Assembly: GCA_041608775.1 (NCBI GenBank) | Contig: JBFISC010000025.1 | Coordinates: forward strand, 1-22,449 | DNA length: 22,449 nt | DNA from: UBA7803 sp041608775 | GTDB taxonomy: Bacteria > Pseudomonadota > Gammaproteobacteria > Pseudomonadales > Azotimanducaceae | Direction of reading: 5' to 3' | Shown: in pieces, positions 6,271 through 14,599 of the stretch | How positions within the stretch are numbered: the stretch's first letter is position 1 | Layout: every line of letters begins with the position of its first letter | Position numbers and translations under genes: made by a program | The notes under the pieces: model-generated | Told to the model about the DNA's origin: nothing | The model's database searches: none | What the model saw: the letters and a program-made list of their open reading frames with translations, nothing else

Positions 6271-8883
6271 TCAGAAGATCTCCACCGGCCGGATGTCCTC
6301 GTCGTCCGGATCCGCCGGCCCCAGCCGCGAACGTCGTTCGATCCTGGGGGCGAACTCGGCGAGGAAAATCTCGAAGATCGCGTCCGGGTCCGCTGCGCTG
6401 GCTACCTTGCCGGTGCCTGGGTCGATCTTCATGGTCACCATCCCGGCGGGCTGGGGCGGGGTCCGCTCCGGCAGGTCGGCCAGGGCCTCGCGCATGTAGT
6501 CGATCCAGATCGGCAGCGGCGTGTTCGAGCCGTATTCCCGGGTACCGAGGGGCGTGTGGTTCGGGAAGCCGACCCACACGGTGGTGACCACGTCCGGGGT
6601 GTAGCCGTTGAACCAGGTATCGGCCGCCTCGTTGGTGGTGCCGGTCTTGCCGGCGATGTCGCTGCGTTCCAGGGTCCTCGCCCGGCGACCGGTGCCCCGC
6701 CGGATCACGTCCTTGAGCATGGAGTTCATCAGGTAGGCGATTCGCTCGTCCAGCACCCGCTGGGCGGGCACCTGGGCCGGCTCGGAGGATGACGGCGGCG
6801 CGCCCTCGGCGGTATCCGCGGCACCGGGAGTTTGCCCCGCGAGCAGCTCCGCCAGGGTCCCCGGCTCGTCCACCGGTTTGTCCGCCGGTCCTTGCGCTCT
6901 GGGCGGCGTCAGGGCGGCCGGGTCGATGGGCTCCAGGGCGGTGGGGCAATCGCGGCAGACCACCGGATGGCGGGCCTTGAGGATGCGGGCACCGTCGATG
7001 TCGTAGACCTCGTCGATCACGTGGGGCTCGATGCGGTGGCCGCCGTTGGCGAAGGTGGCGTAGGCCACGGCCATCTGCATCGGGGTCACGGCCATGGTGC
7101 CGCCGCCGACGGCGAGCTGGGTGTTCCGCGGGAAGCTGCCGGTGTCGAAGCCGAACCGCCGGGAGAAGTCCAGCACGTTGTTGGCACCGACCTCGAGCAG
7201 CACCCGCATGGTGACGAGATTGATGGAGCGGTACAGGGCCTCGCGTAGCCGGGTCGGCCCGTTGTAGCGGTTGTCGTCGTTGTCCGGCCGGTACTCGGTC
7301 TCCAGGTTCTGGTCGTCGAACACCAGAGGCGCATCCATGAAGATGCTCGCGGGCGTCACCCCGTGGGCCAGAGCCGCGGAGTAGACGAACGGCTTGAACC
7401 CGGACCCCGGCTGGCGGGCGGCCTGGAGCGCGTGGTTGTACTGGTTGATGGCGAAATCGTAGCCGCCGACCATGGCGCGGACCGCCCCGGTGTTGGCATC
7501 CAGCGACACCAGCGCTCCCTGGATGTCCGGAATCTGGGTCAGCACCCAGCGCTGCGCGGCGTCCGCCGGCGCGCTGTCCGCCGGGGCGTCCGCATCTGCG
7601 CCGGTCGCGGTATCGGGCTCGGCCGCCGGCGTCGCGACGACCTCCCGCCGCACCCGGATAAGATCGCCCACGGCGAGCACGTCGCCGGGGACCCGCGGGG
7701 TGGCACCGCGGCTGTCCACGGTGAGGTAGGGGCGGGCCCAGGCGATCCCGTCCATATCGAGCCGGATCTCGCGGCCGTCCGATCTCAGGGCCATCGCGTG
7801 GTCGTCGGCCACGGCGCTCACCACGGCGGGCTCCAGGCCGCGGTAGTCGCGGGTTTCCTGCAGGGCAGCAAGCCAGGCGTCGGGACCATCACCTTCCACC
7901 CGGGCTTCCGGCCCTCGGTAGCCGTGGCGCCGGTCGTAGCTGGAAAGGCCGGCGCGGACCGCGTCTCGAGCCGTGCGCTGGAGACCGGCGTCCAGGGTCG
8001 TGATCACTTCGTAGCCGCCGCTGTAGAGGTCCGGAATCTGCCCGAGCAGCTGCTGGCGCACCCACTCCGCTGGATAGGGGGCGGTGACCTCCATGTCGCG
8101 CTCGTAGAGCCTGGCGGTGATGGGTGCGGCGATGGCCGCGTGGTACTGCTCCCGGGTGATGGAGCGCTGCTCCAGCATTCTCGACAGCACCACGTTGCGC
8201 CGGGCGAGGGCGCGCCGCGGGTCGTTGATGGGATTGCCCGCGGTGGGCGCCTGGGGGATGCCGGCGAGCATGGCGAGCTGGGGCAGGGTCAGCTCCGCCA
8301 GCGGCCGGCCATAGTAGGTGTAGGCCGCCGCCTGAGCACCGTAGGCGCGCTTCCCGAACGGCACGGCGTTTATGTACAGCTCGAGAATCTCGTCCTTCGT
8401 CAGCTCCCGCTCGATCTTCAGCGCCAGCAGGATCTCTTTGAATTTGCGGATGAACAGCTGATCGAGCGAGAACGTGCCGAGATTGCGCGGCAGCTGCATG
8501 GTGATGGTGGATCCGCCGCGGGTGATCTCGCCCCGGTTCAGCACCAGCTCCACGGCCGCCGTAGTCAATGTGATCAGATCCACCCCGCTGTGCTCGTAAA
8601 AGCGTTTGTCCTCGGTGTCGAGAACCGCGCTCACGAAAAGGGCAGGAACTTGGTCTAGAGTGATGGGTATGAGGCGCCGTTCGCCGAATTCGGCAACCAG
8701 CCTGCGATCCGCTGTATAGACCCGTAACGGCGTCTCGAGCCGAACTTGGCGGTACGTCGCAGCTTTAGGAATCTGCGGGTCGAGGTAGAGAAAAGCGCCG
8801 GCAAGACTGAGGACTGCGGCACATACAGCCGCCAGGGCCAGCCACATAATGCGGCCCAGAACCTGTCTCGATCTTGTGCTCAT
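6271..8883 (-). CDS. mrcA: Bifunctional class A penicillin-binding protein 1A
   Basis: The 870-residue product polymerises and cross-links peptidoglycan. Counting from ATG 8883, it has a membrane anchor (12-34) and a glycosyltransferase domain with catalytic Glu91 (AVLDTEDKRFYEH), GGSTITMQLPRN (123-134), RKFKE (146-150) and KDEILELYIN (163-172). An OB-like insert precedes the transpeptidase domain, which has Ser494-x-x-Lys497 (GSGFKP), SIN (553-555) and KTGTTN (746-751). Two low-complexity Ala/Pro/Asp-rich stretches (about 416-443 and 652-709) interrupt the C-terminal half. The frame is open to a TTG at 8937, but the methionines at 8889 and 8883 place the basic N-tail correctly before the membrane segment; no clear Shine-Dalgarno separates them. 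It is divergent from pilM, as ponA is in Pseudomonas, where the gene is also called ponA. Confidence 0.95.
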   Translation of the reverse strand: MSTRSRQVLGRIMWLALAAVCAAVLSLAGAFLYLDPQIPKAATYRQVRLETPLRVYTADRRLVAEFGERRLIPITLDQVPALFVSAVLDTEDKRFYEHSGVDLITLTTAAVELVLNRGEITRGGSTITMQLPRNLGTFSLDQLFIRKFKEILLALKIERELTKDEILELYINAVPFGKRAYGAQAAAYTYYGRPLAELTLPQLAMLAGIPQAPTAGNPINDPRRALARRNVVLSRMLEQRSITREQYHAAIAAPITARLYERDMEVTAPYPAEWVRQQLLGQIPDLYSGGYEVITTLDAGLQRTARDAVRAGLSSYDRRHGYRGPEARVEGDGPDAWLAALQETRDYRGLEPAVVSAVADDHAMALRSDGREIRLDMDGIAWARPYLTVDSRGATPRVPGDVLAVGDLIRVRREVVATPAAEPDTATGADADAPADSAPADAAQRWVLTQIPDIQGALVSLDANTGAVRAMVGGYDFAINQYNHALQAARQPGSGFKPFVYSAALAHGVTPASIFMDAPLVFDDQNLETEYRPDNDDNRYNGPTRLREALYRSINLVTMRVLLEVGANNVLDFSRRFGFDTGSFPRNTQLAVGGGTMAVTPMQMAVAYATFANGGHRIEPHVIDEVYDIDGARILKARHPVVCRDCPTALEPIDPAALTPPRAQGPADKPVDEPGTLAELLAGQTPGAADTAEGAPPSSSEPAQVPAQRVLDERIAYLMNSMLKDVIRRGTGRRARTLERSDIAGKTGTTNEAADTWFNGYTPDVVTTVWVGFPNHTPLGTREYGSNTPLPIWIDYMREALADLPERTPPQPAGMVTMKIDPGTGKVASAADPDAIFEIFLAEFAPRIERRSRLGPADPDDEDIRPVEIF

Positions 8884-8922
8884 GAGCATCGTGGCAGCAG
8901 GAAACGGAATACAGGGAAGCGA

Positions 8923-8951
8923 TTGCGACGACGGCAATCCCGGTGTTTAAT
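8923..8951 (+). promoter_or_regulatory. Sigma70-type promoter for the pilMNOPQ operon
   Basis: TTGCGA (8923-8928) and TTTAAT (8946-8951) are 17 nt apart; the -10 matches 5 of 6 consensus bases and the -35 matches 4 of 6. It lies in the 121-nt divergent gap between the PBP1A gene and pilM, in an AT-rich patch that stands out from the GC-rich surroundings. A second AT-rich hexamer, TATATA (8963-8968), lacks a -35 at the right distance. Confidence 0.6.
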
Positions 8952-9004
8952 GTTGTACTGCATATATAGGACGTAAGTGCCCGCGTTAATAAGGAAATTT
9001 CACC

Positions 9005-10072
9005 GTGTCCGGCCTGTTTAAGAAAAAGTCCAACGTCCTGCTTGGTCTAGATATCAGTTCCACGTCGGTCAAGCTTCTCGAACTGTCGAGAAACAACAAT
9101 GGCCGGTATCGGGTGGAGGCTTACGCCGTGGAGCCGCTGCCGCCGAATGCGGTGGTGGAGAAGAATATTAGCGACGTGGAAGGCGTAGGTGAAGCGATCA
9201 AGCGGGTGATCGGCCGCTCGAAGGCGCAGGCCAAGCAGGCGGCGGTCGCGGTGGCCGGCTCCGCCGTGATCACCAAAACCATCGAGATGGACTCCGCGCT
9301 CTCCGACGAGGAGATGGAAAATCAGATCACGGTGGAGGCCGACCAGTACATTCCCTACCCGCTGGATGAGGTCGCCATCGACTTCGAGGTGCAGGGATTG
9401 TCTGATCGCAACCCCGAGCAGGTGGAAGTGCTGCTGGCCGCCTGCAGGCGGGAGAACGTGGAGATGCGGGAAGCCGCGCTTCAGCTCGGCGGCGTGAAGC
9501 CGGCGGTGGTGGATATCGAAGCGCACGCCATGAAGCGCGCGTTCGACCTGATCAAACCGCAGCTCGGCGCCAACCCTCAGGAGCTGGTGGTGGCAATCAT
9601 CGACATCGGCGCCACCATGACCACGCTGTCGGTGCTCGCCGACGACCGTTCCATCTATACCCGGGAGCAGCTGTTCGGCGGCAAGCAGCTCACCGAAGAG
9701 ATTCAGCGCCGGTACAGCCTCTCTTTCGAGGAGGCCGGGCTCGCCAAGAAGCAGGGCGGCCTGCCGGACGATTATGAGGAGGAGGTTCTGCAGCCTTTCA
9801 AAGAGGCCGTGCTTCAGCAGGTGACTCGATCGCTGCAGTTCTTCTTCTCATCCAGCCAGTACGACGATGTGGACTACATCGTACTCGCCGGAGGCACCGC
9901 GTCCATCGACGGGCTTGCCGACATGATCGAGAACAAGCTCGGTACCCCCACGCTGATCGCCAACCCGTTTGTGGACATGTCGCTCGCCAGCAAGGTGGAC
10001 GCGGATGCGCTGGCGAACGACGCGCCGGCGATGATGATTGCCTGCGGCCTGGCGATGAGGAGCTTCGACTGA
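9005..10072 (+). CDS. pilM: PilM, actin-like cytoplasmic type IV pilus assembly protein
   Basis: PilM is an actin/FtsA-like protein that sits under the inner membrane and binds the PilN N-terminus. The 355-residue product shows the fold's nucleotide-binding motifs: phosphate 1 GLDISSTSVKLLEL (14-27), phosphate 2 AIIDIGATMTTLSVL (197-211) and the adenosine motif VLAGGTASIDGL (293-304). The start is GTG 9005, preceded by AAGGA about 9 nt upstream, and gives the family N-terminus SGLFKKKSNVLLGLDI. The stop overlaps the pilN start as TGATG. It is the first gene of the alignment-complex operon and has its own promoter. Confidence 0.97.
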   Translation: MSGLFKKKSNVLLGLDISSTSVKLLELSRNNNGRYRVEAYAVEPLPPNAVVEKNISDVEGVGEAIKRVIGRSKAQAKQAAVAVAGSAVITKTIEMDSALSDEEMENQITVEADQYIPYPLDEVAIDFEVQGLSDRNPEQVEVLLAACRRENVEMREAALQLGGVKPAVVDIEAHAMKRAFDLIKPQLGANPQELVVAIIDIGATMTTLSVLADDRSIYTREQLFGGKQLTEEIQRRYSLSFEEAGLAKKQGGLPDDYEEEVLQPFKEAVLQQVTRSLQFFFSSSQYDDVDYIVLAGGTASIDGLADMIENKLGTPTLIANPFVDMSLASKVDADALANDAPAMMIACGLAMRSFD

Positions 10073-10659
10073 TGGCACGTATCAACCTGCTGCCGTGGCG
10101 AGAGTGGGAACGCGAGCGCAAGCGCAAGGAATTCTTCGGCAACCTTGCCGGAGTGCTGATCGGCGCCATCGTGCTGGTGCTTGCCGCCGGCTGGTATCTG
10201 GACGGTCGGCTGGAGGATCAGCAGTCCCGCAACGCGTTCCTCGAGCGCGAGATCGAAGAGCTCGATCGCAAGATCGCCGAGATCGAGAACCTGCAGAAGA
10301 CCCGCGACGAGCTGCTGGCACGCATGCGGGTGATCCAGGAGCTGCAGGGCAACCGTCCGGTGATCGTGCGGGTCTTCGACGAGCTCGTCCGGACCCTGGC
10401 GAAGGGCGTCCACTTCCGCAAGCTGGACATGAAGGGCAACCGGCTCACCGTGGAGGGAGAGGCAGAATCGAACAACCGGATCTCGTCGCTGATGCGCAAT
10501 CTCGACAACTCGGACTGGTTTGCGAGCCCGAACCTCAAGACGATCAAGGAAGATCCGAAGAACATCAACTACGGCGCCCAGGCCAGCACGTTCAACCTGA
10601 CCTTCGTGCAGACCAACCCGAACAAGCCGGTGGAAGAGGTAGCCGGGGGGGTGCAGTAA
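10072..10659 (+). CDS. pilN: PilN, type IV pilus inner-membrane alignment protein
   Basis: The 195-residue bitopic protein carries the conserved PilM-binding motif at its N-terminus (ARINLLPWREWERER), a membrane segment at about 22-44, and a periplasmic heptad-rich coiled coil (about 48-92). A C-terminal ferredoxin-like region (about 98-180: VFDELVRTLAKGVHFRKLDM) follows, through which PilN pairs with PilO. The ATG shares one base with the pilM stop, and AGGAG lies about 9 nt upstream within pilM. The length is normal for the family. Confidence 0.96.
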   Translation: MARINLLPWREWERERKRKEFFGNLAGVLIGAIVLVLAAGWYLDGRLEDQQSRNAFLEREIEELDRKIAEIENLQKTRDELLARMRVIQELQGNRPVIVRVFDELVRTLAKGVHFRKLDMKGNRLTVEGEAESNNRISSLMRNLDNSDWFASPNLKTIKEDPKNINYGAQASTFNLTFVQTNPNKPVEEVAGGVQ

Positions 10660-10660
10660 C

Positions 10661-11269
10661 ATGGCCTTGAAAGACTCCCTCGAGCAGCTGCAGAACTTCG
10701 ACCTGGCCGACCTCGATGTGAACAACATCGGGTCGTGGCCGGCGGCGGTCAAAGCCATCGTCATGGCGCTGGTGTTCCTGCTGGTGATCGGCGGCGGCTA
10801 CTACGTGTACCTGACGGACAAGCAGACGACGCTGGAGCGCGCCGCGCGCCAGGAGCAGGACCTGCGCCAGGATTTCGAAGCCAAGAGCTTCAAGGCCGCG
10901 AACCTGGAAGCCTATCGGGCACAGATGGCGGAAATGGAGACCACCTTCGAGTCGCTGCTGCGGCAGCTGCCGAGCGACACGGAGGTGCCGGGGCTGATCG
11001 AGGACATCACCCGCGCCGCGCTCGACAACGAGCTGACCATCGAGAGCATCGATCTCAAGGACGAGGTTCAGACGGAATTCTACGTTGAGCTGCCGATCCA
11101 GATCGTGGTGGAGGGCAACTACCACAAGATCGGTTCGTTCGTGAGCAGCGTCGCCAACCTGTCGCGGATCGTGACCCTCCACGACTTCCAGATCGAGCCC
11201 CAGAACTCTCCGCTGAATCTGAAAATGTCGATTCTGGCGAAGACTTACAGGTATCTGGAGGAACAGTGA
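10661..11269 (+). CDS. pilO: PilO, type IV pilus inner-membrane alignment protein
   Basis: The 202-residue product has a short cytoplasmic N-terminus, one membrane segment (about 29-51) and a coiled coil (about 53-95). A periplasmic domain (about 105-200) includes PGLIEDITRAALDNEL and VVEGNYHKIGSFVSSVANL, typical of PilO. It pairs with PilN and docks PilP. The gene begins one base after the pilN stop. Its ribosome-binding site is a G-run (GGGGGG) rather than a clean AGGAGG, so coupling to pilN translation is likely. Its stop overlaps the pilP start as TGATG. Confidence 0.96.
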   Translation: MALKDSLEQLQNFDLADLDVNNIGSWPAAVKAIVMALVFLLVIGGGYYVYLTDKQTTLERAARQEQDLRQDFEAKSFKAANLEAYRAQMAEMETTFESLLRQLPSDTEVPGLIEDITRAALDNELTIESIDLKDEVQTEFYVELPIQIVVEGNYHKIGSFVSSVANLSRIVTLHDFQIEPQNSPLNLKMSILAKTYRYLEEQ

Positions 11270-11865
11270 TGCAGATACTGGGTAAGGGTGCAGCGATGCA
11301 TCGACGCGCCGCGGAGCGAAGCACCGTACCCGTGCGATGCACCAGGGCTCTGCTTGCGATCGCGGTCGTCGCGGCGCTTGCCGGGTGCAGCGGCGGTGGG
11401 GATCACGCGGATCTGCGGGCATTCATGGAACAGGTGCAGGCCAAGCCGCCGGGCCGGATCGAACCGCTGCCGCCGTTCGAGCAGGTAGCGCCGTTCGCCT
11501 ACCAGGCGAGCACCATGCGCAGCCCGTTCGAGCCGCCGGTGGAAGTGCGTGCGCCCAATCGTCCGAGCGGGCCGCAGGTGAAGCCCGACCCGAACCGGCC
11601 GAAGCAGTACCTGGAGCAGTACACCATCGGCAGCCTGACCATGGTGGGCACGCTGGCCCAGGGACCGCGAACCTACGCCCTGGTTCAGGATGGCGACGGT
11701 GGCGTGCACCGGGTGCAGAGAGGCGACTACATGGGAACGGACCACGGCCGGATTCTCGGCATCGAAGAGTCCGCGATCGAGCTGATCGAGATTGTCCCGG
11801 ACGGTACCGGAGGCTGGGTCGAACGCGCCCGCACGGTATCGCTGGGAGGTGGAGATAGAGGATGA
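11269..11865 (+). CDS. pilP: PilP, type IV pilus inner-membrane lipoprotein
   Basis: PilP bridges PilN/PilO to the PilQ secretin. The 198-residue product has a lipoprotein signal with lipobox LAGC (Cys40 from ATG 11269), a Pro-rich disordered linker (about 50-110), and a C-terminal beta domain (about 115-185: YTIGSLTMVGTLAQG, ALVQDGDGGVHRVQRGDYMG). ATG 11269 is preferred because GGAGGA lies about 7 nt upstream and it overlaps the pilO stop as TGATG. A GTG at 11266 and an ATG at 11296 are in frame. The N-region before the hydrophobic core is unusually long (about 26 residues), so the later ATG remains possible. The stop overlaps the pilQ start as ATGA. Confidence 0.93.
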   Translation: MQILGKGAAMHRRAAERSTVPVRCTRALLAIAVVAALAGCSGGGDHADLRAFMEQVQAKPPGRIEPLPPFEQVAPFAYQASTMRSPFEPPVEVRAPNRPSGPQVKPDPNRPKQYLEQYTIGSLTMVGTLAQGPRTYALVQDGDGGVHRVQRGDYMGTDHGRILGIEESAIELIEIVPDGTGGWVERARTVSLGGGDRG

Positions 11866-13991
11866 AGATCATGCTGAACAAGAATACGCGCGGCCCCATG
11901 GCGAGGGCGCTCGGTCGCCTTATCTCCGGGTTGTCCGTCTGCCTGCTCGCGCTGCCGGCGTGGAGCGCCACGATCCAGAATGTGGAGTTCTCGTCTCTGC
12001 CAGGCGACAAGACCGAGATCCGCATGCAGTTCGACGGCACGCCGCCCCAGCCCAACGGTTACACCATCGAGCGTCCGGCGCGCATCGTGCTGGACATGCC
12101 GGGCGTGGAAAGTGCGCTCGAGGAGAAGCACCACGACCTCGGCATCGGCAATGCCCGCCGGGTGTCCATCATCTCCACCAAGGACAGGACCCGGGCGATC
12201 GTCAACCTGACCCGGCTGGTGGGTTACGAGACCAGCGTGGAAGGCAATACGCTGTACGTCCTCGTGGGTGCCGACGGTGGCGCCGGCGCGGCCAGCACCG
12301 CCTCCGCGGAGCCTCAGTTCTCTTCCCAGGCGCCCTCCGGTGGCAGCCGGGCGGTGACCGGCTCGCAGATCGACGACGTCGATTTCCGTCGCGGCAGCCA
12401 GGGCGAAGGCCGGGTGATCGTCAAGCTTTCCAACCCGAAGGCGCCGGTCAACGTCTCCACCGAGGCCGGCAAGATCGTGGTCGAGGTGCGCAACACCGAG
12501 CTTCCGCAGAGTCTCCGTCGCCGTCTGGACGTGACGGATTTCGCGACCCCGGTCCAGGTCGTCGACGCGGTACAGCAGGGACCGCACACCATCTTCACCG
12601 TGGATGCCACCGGCAACTACGACTATCTCGCCTATCAGGCGGACAACACCCTGTCCATCGACGTCAATCCGGTCACCGAGGAAGAGCTGGAGCGGCGCGA
12701 GGACCAGTTCAAGTACACGGGCGAGAAGCTGTCCCTGAACTTCCAGGACATCGAGGTACGATCGGTGCTGCAGCTCATCGCCGACTTCACCGATCTCAAC
12801 CTGGTGGCGAGCGACACGGTCTCGGGCCGGATCACCCTGCGCCTCAAGAACGTGCCCTGGGATCAGGCTCTCGAGCTGATCCTCAAGACCAAGGGCCTGG
12901 ACAAGCGCCAGGTGGGCAACGTGCTGCTGGTGGCGCCGGCAGCCGAAATCGCCGCCCGGGAGAAGCTCGAGCTCGAGAACCAGAAGCAGATCTCGGAGCT
13001 GGCGCCGTTGCGCACCGAGTTCATCCAGATCCGCTACGCCAGCGCCAACGAGCTGTTCGAGCTGTTCAACACCGCGGCGGGTGAAGGTCAGCGTTCCATG
13101 CTCTCGGATCGCGGCAGCGTGATCGTCGACGAGCGGACCAACTCCATCATCCTCACGGATACCGCGGACAAGATCGAGGAGTTCCGTCGCGTCATCCAGC
13201 AGCTGGACATCCCGGTGCGCCAGGTGCTGATCGAGGCGCGGATAGTCACTGCCAACGCCAACTACTCCGAGGAGCTGGGCATCCGCTGGGGCGGCGGTTC
13301 GATCGACCAATTCGGCGCTGGTGACCTGCGCGTCGGCGGCTCCCTGGATACCCTTGGCGAGCTGCAGAACGTGATCGTCGACGGACAGGGTGAAATCACC
13401 TCTCCGGCTGACCTGGTGGTCGACCTCGGTGTCACCGGCGCGGGGGCCTCGAGCTTCGGCATCGGCTTCACCAACGAGGGCCTGCTGCTCGATCTGGAGC
13501 TCTCCGCGCTGGCGTCGGACGGGCACGCCGAGGTGGTGGCGCGGCCGAAGGTGATCACCGCGGACAAGTCGTCGGCGCTGATCGAATCCGGCGTGGAGAT
13601 TCCCTACCAGGAAGCCTCTTCCAGCGGCGCCACCTCGACCTCCTTCAAGGACGCGGTGCTTTCGCTCGAGGTGACCCCTCAGATCACCCCGGACGATCGG
13701 ATCATCATGAAGCTGACCGTGAAGCAGGATACCGTCGGTCAGGTTTTCGAAGGGGTGCCCTCCATCAACACCAACGAGATCCAGACCGAGGTGCTGGTGG
13801 ACAACTCCCAGACCATCGTGCTCGGTGGCATCTTCACGACGGACCGCAACTTCTCCACGTCGAAGACGCCGTTCCTGGGCGATCTGCCGTACGTCGGGCG
13901 CCTGTTCAAGCGCACCGTCGAGCGCGATGACAAGCAGGAGCTCCTCATCTTCATCACCCCGCGGATCATTCAGGATTCGCTGACCCGCTGA
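11862..13991 (+). CDS. pilQ: PilQ, type IV pilus outer-membrane secretin
   Basis: PilQ forms the outer-membrane ring through which the pilus passes. The 709-residue product has a signal peptide probably cleaved after LPAWSA (residue 36) and two peptidoglycan-binding AMIN domains (about 38-135 and 165-268). Next come the secretin/TonB N-terminal domain (about 288-358: LSLNFQDIEVRSVLQLIADF), a secretin N1-type domain (about 383-460: FIQIRYASANELFELF), and the C-terminal secretin barrel (about 540-703). The barrel ends in VPSINTNEIQTEVLVDNSQT, then LGDLPYVGRLFKR and LLIFITPRII. The start overlaps the pilP stop and follows a purine-rich AGGTGGAG stretch. It is the last gene of pilMNOPQ, before an 83-nt gap to aroK. 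Confidence 0.97.
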   Translation: MKIMLNKNTRGPMARALGRLISGLSVCLLALPAWSATIQNVEFSSLPGDKTEIRMQFDGTPPQPNGYTIERPARIVLDMPGVESALEEKHHDLGIGNARRVSIISTKDRTRAIVNLTRLVGYETSVEGNTLYVLVGADGGAGAASTASAEPQFSSQAPSGGSRAVTGSQIDDVDFRRGSQGEGRVIVKLSNPKAPVNVSTEAGKIVVEVRNTELPQSLRRRLDVTDFATPVQVVDAVQQGPHTIFTVDATGNYDYLAYQADNTLSIDVNPVTEEELERREDQFKYTGEKLSLNFQDIEVRSVLQLIADFTDLNLVASDTVSGRITLRLKNVPWDQALELILKTKGLDKRQVGNVLLVAPAAEIAAREKLELENQKQISELAPLRTEFIQIRYASANELFELFNTAAGEGQRSMLSDRGSVIVDERTNSIILTDTADKIEEFRRVIQQLDIPVRQVLIEARIVTANANYSEELGIRWGGGSIDQFGAGDLRVGGSLDTLGELQNVIVDGQGEITSPADLVVDLGVTGAGASSFGIGFTNEGLLLDLELSALASDGHAEVVARPKVITADKSSALIESGVEIPYQEASSSGATSTSFKDAVLSLEVTPQITPDDRIIMKLTVKQDTVGQVFEGVPSINTNEIQTEVLVDNSQTIVLGGIFTTDRNFSTSKTPFLGDLPYVGRLFKRTVERDDKQELLIFITPRIIQDSLTR

Positions 13992-14003
13992 GACGTCGGC
14001 AGA

Positions 14004-14019
14004 TGCCGCGGACGCGGCA
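14004..14019 (+). terminator. Small GC hairpin after pilQ
   Basis: TGCCGC (14004-14009) and GCGGCA (14014-14019) form a 6-bp stem with loop GGAC, 12 nt after the pilQ stop. There is no T-run. It is the first of two hairpins in the pilQ/aroK gap and may mark the end of the pil transcript, but the evidence is weak. Confidence 0.3.
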
Positions 14020-14048
14020 CACGGGTACTGGTGTGAAGTACACTAAGG

Positions 14049-14067
14049 CGGCGCCATGATGGCGCCG
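14049..14067 (+). terminator. Strong inverted repeat just before aroK (terminator or attenuator-like)
   Basis: CGGCGCCAT (14049-14057) and ATGGCGCCG (14059-14067) are perfect 9-nt inverted arms around a single G. As RNA this gives a 7-bp GC stem with an AUGAU loop, followed by UCUUCGU. That short U/C stretch is terminator-like but poor. The element ends 7 nt before the aroK ATG, so it occupies the place of a ribosome-binding site. Confidence 0.45.
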
Positions 14068-14074
14068 TCTTCGT

Positions 14075-14599
14075 ATGAGCAAACCGAACATCATTCTCGT
14101 GGGCCTCATGGCGGTGGGTAAGAGCACGGTCGGACGCATGCTGGCTCAGGCTCTGGGCCTGGAGTTCGTCGATTCGGATCACGAGATCGAGGCCCGGGCC
14201 GGCGCGCCGGTTTCCTGGATCTTCGACGTGGAGGGCGAGCGGGGATTCAGAGAACGGGAACACCAGGTGCTCGACGAGCTCACCCGCCGTCAGGGCGTGG
14301 TGCTGGCCACCGGGGGCGGTGCGGTGCTCGACTCGTGCAATCGCACCATACTGGCGGCGCGCGGGGTGGTGATCCATCTGGACAGCCCGCTGGAACGGCT
14401 GGTGGAGCGCACCCGCCGGGATCGCAAGCGGCCGCTGCTGCAGCAGGGCGACCCGGAGACCACGCTTGCCCGGCTGCAGCGGGAGCGCGAGCCGCTCTAC
14501 CGGGAGATCGCCGACTACCGTTTCGTCACCGATCGGCAGGGACCACGAGTTCTCGCCCGGGAGATCGAGAAGCGGTTGAGGCAGGATGGCGTGATATGA
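14075..14599 (+). CDS. aroK: Shikimate kinase
   Basis: AroK phosphorylates shikimate to shikimate-3-phosphate in aromatic amino acid synthesis. The 174-residue product is of normal length. It has Walker A GLMAVGKST (10-18); many homologues, including E. coli, have GPMGAGKST, but Ala at the fourth place still fits the general P-loop. Substrate residues are Asp35 (VDSDHEIE), Arg59 (GFRERE) and the triple Gly 80-82 (LATGGGAV). The lid Arg119 lies in KRPLL. ATG 14075 gives the family N-terminus but has no Shine-Dalgarno; the hairpin at 14049-14067 lies there instead. The stop overlaps the aroB start as ATGA. Confidence 0.97.
   Translation: MSKPNIILVGLMAVGKSTVGRMLAQALGLEFVDSDHEIEARAGAPVSWIFDVEGERGFREREHQVLDELTRRQGVVLATGGGAVLDSCNRTILAARGVVIHLDSPLERLVERTRRDRKRPLLQQGDPETTLARLQREREPLYREIADYRFVTDRQGPRVLAREIEKRLRQDGVI

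Noticed and set aside
6152..6792. Plus-strand frames starting in the M48/PBP1A gap (115 and 204 residues)
   Set aside because: They run antisense into the PBP1A gene, begin without a ribosome-binding site, and show no domain.
7363..8658. 431-residue plus-strand open frame opposite the PBP1A gene
   Set aside because: It is fully antisense to a gene with intact catalytic motifs and shows the same shadow composition, with no credible domain.
8884..8937. TTG start at 8937 extending PBP1A by 18 residues
   Set aside because: The extra residues do not look like a PBP1A N-terminus and would put an uncharged, Pro-containing tail before the basic region; the methionines at 8889/8883 fit better.
11727..13526. 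599-residue minus-strand open frame opposite pilQ
   Set aside because: It is antisense to an unmistakable secretin, rich in Asp/His/Val/Leu from reversed codons, and has no recognisable motif.
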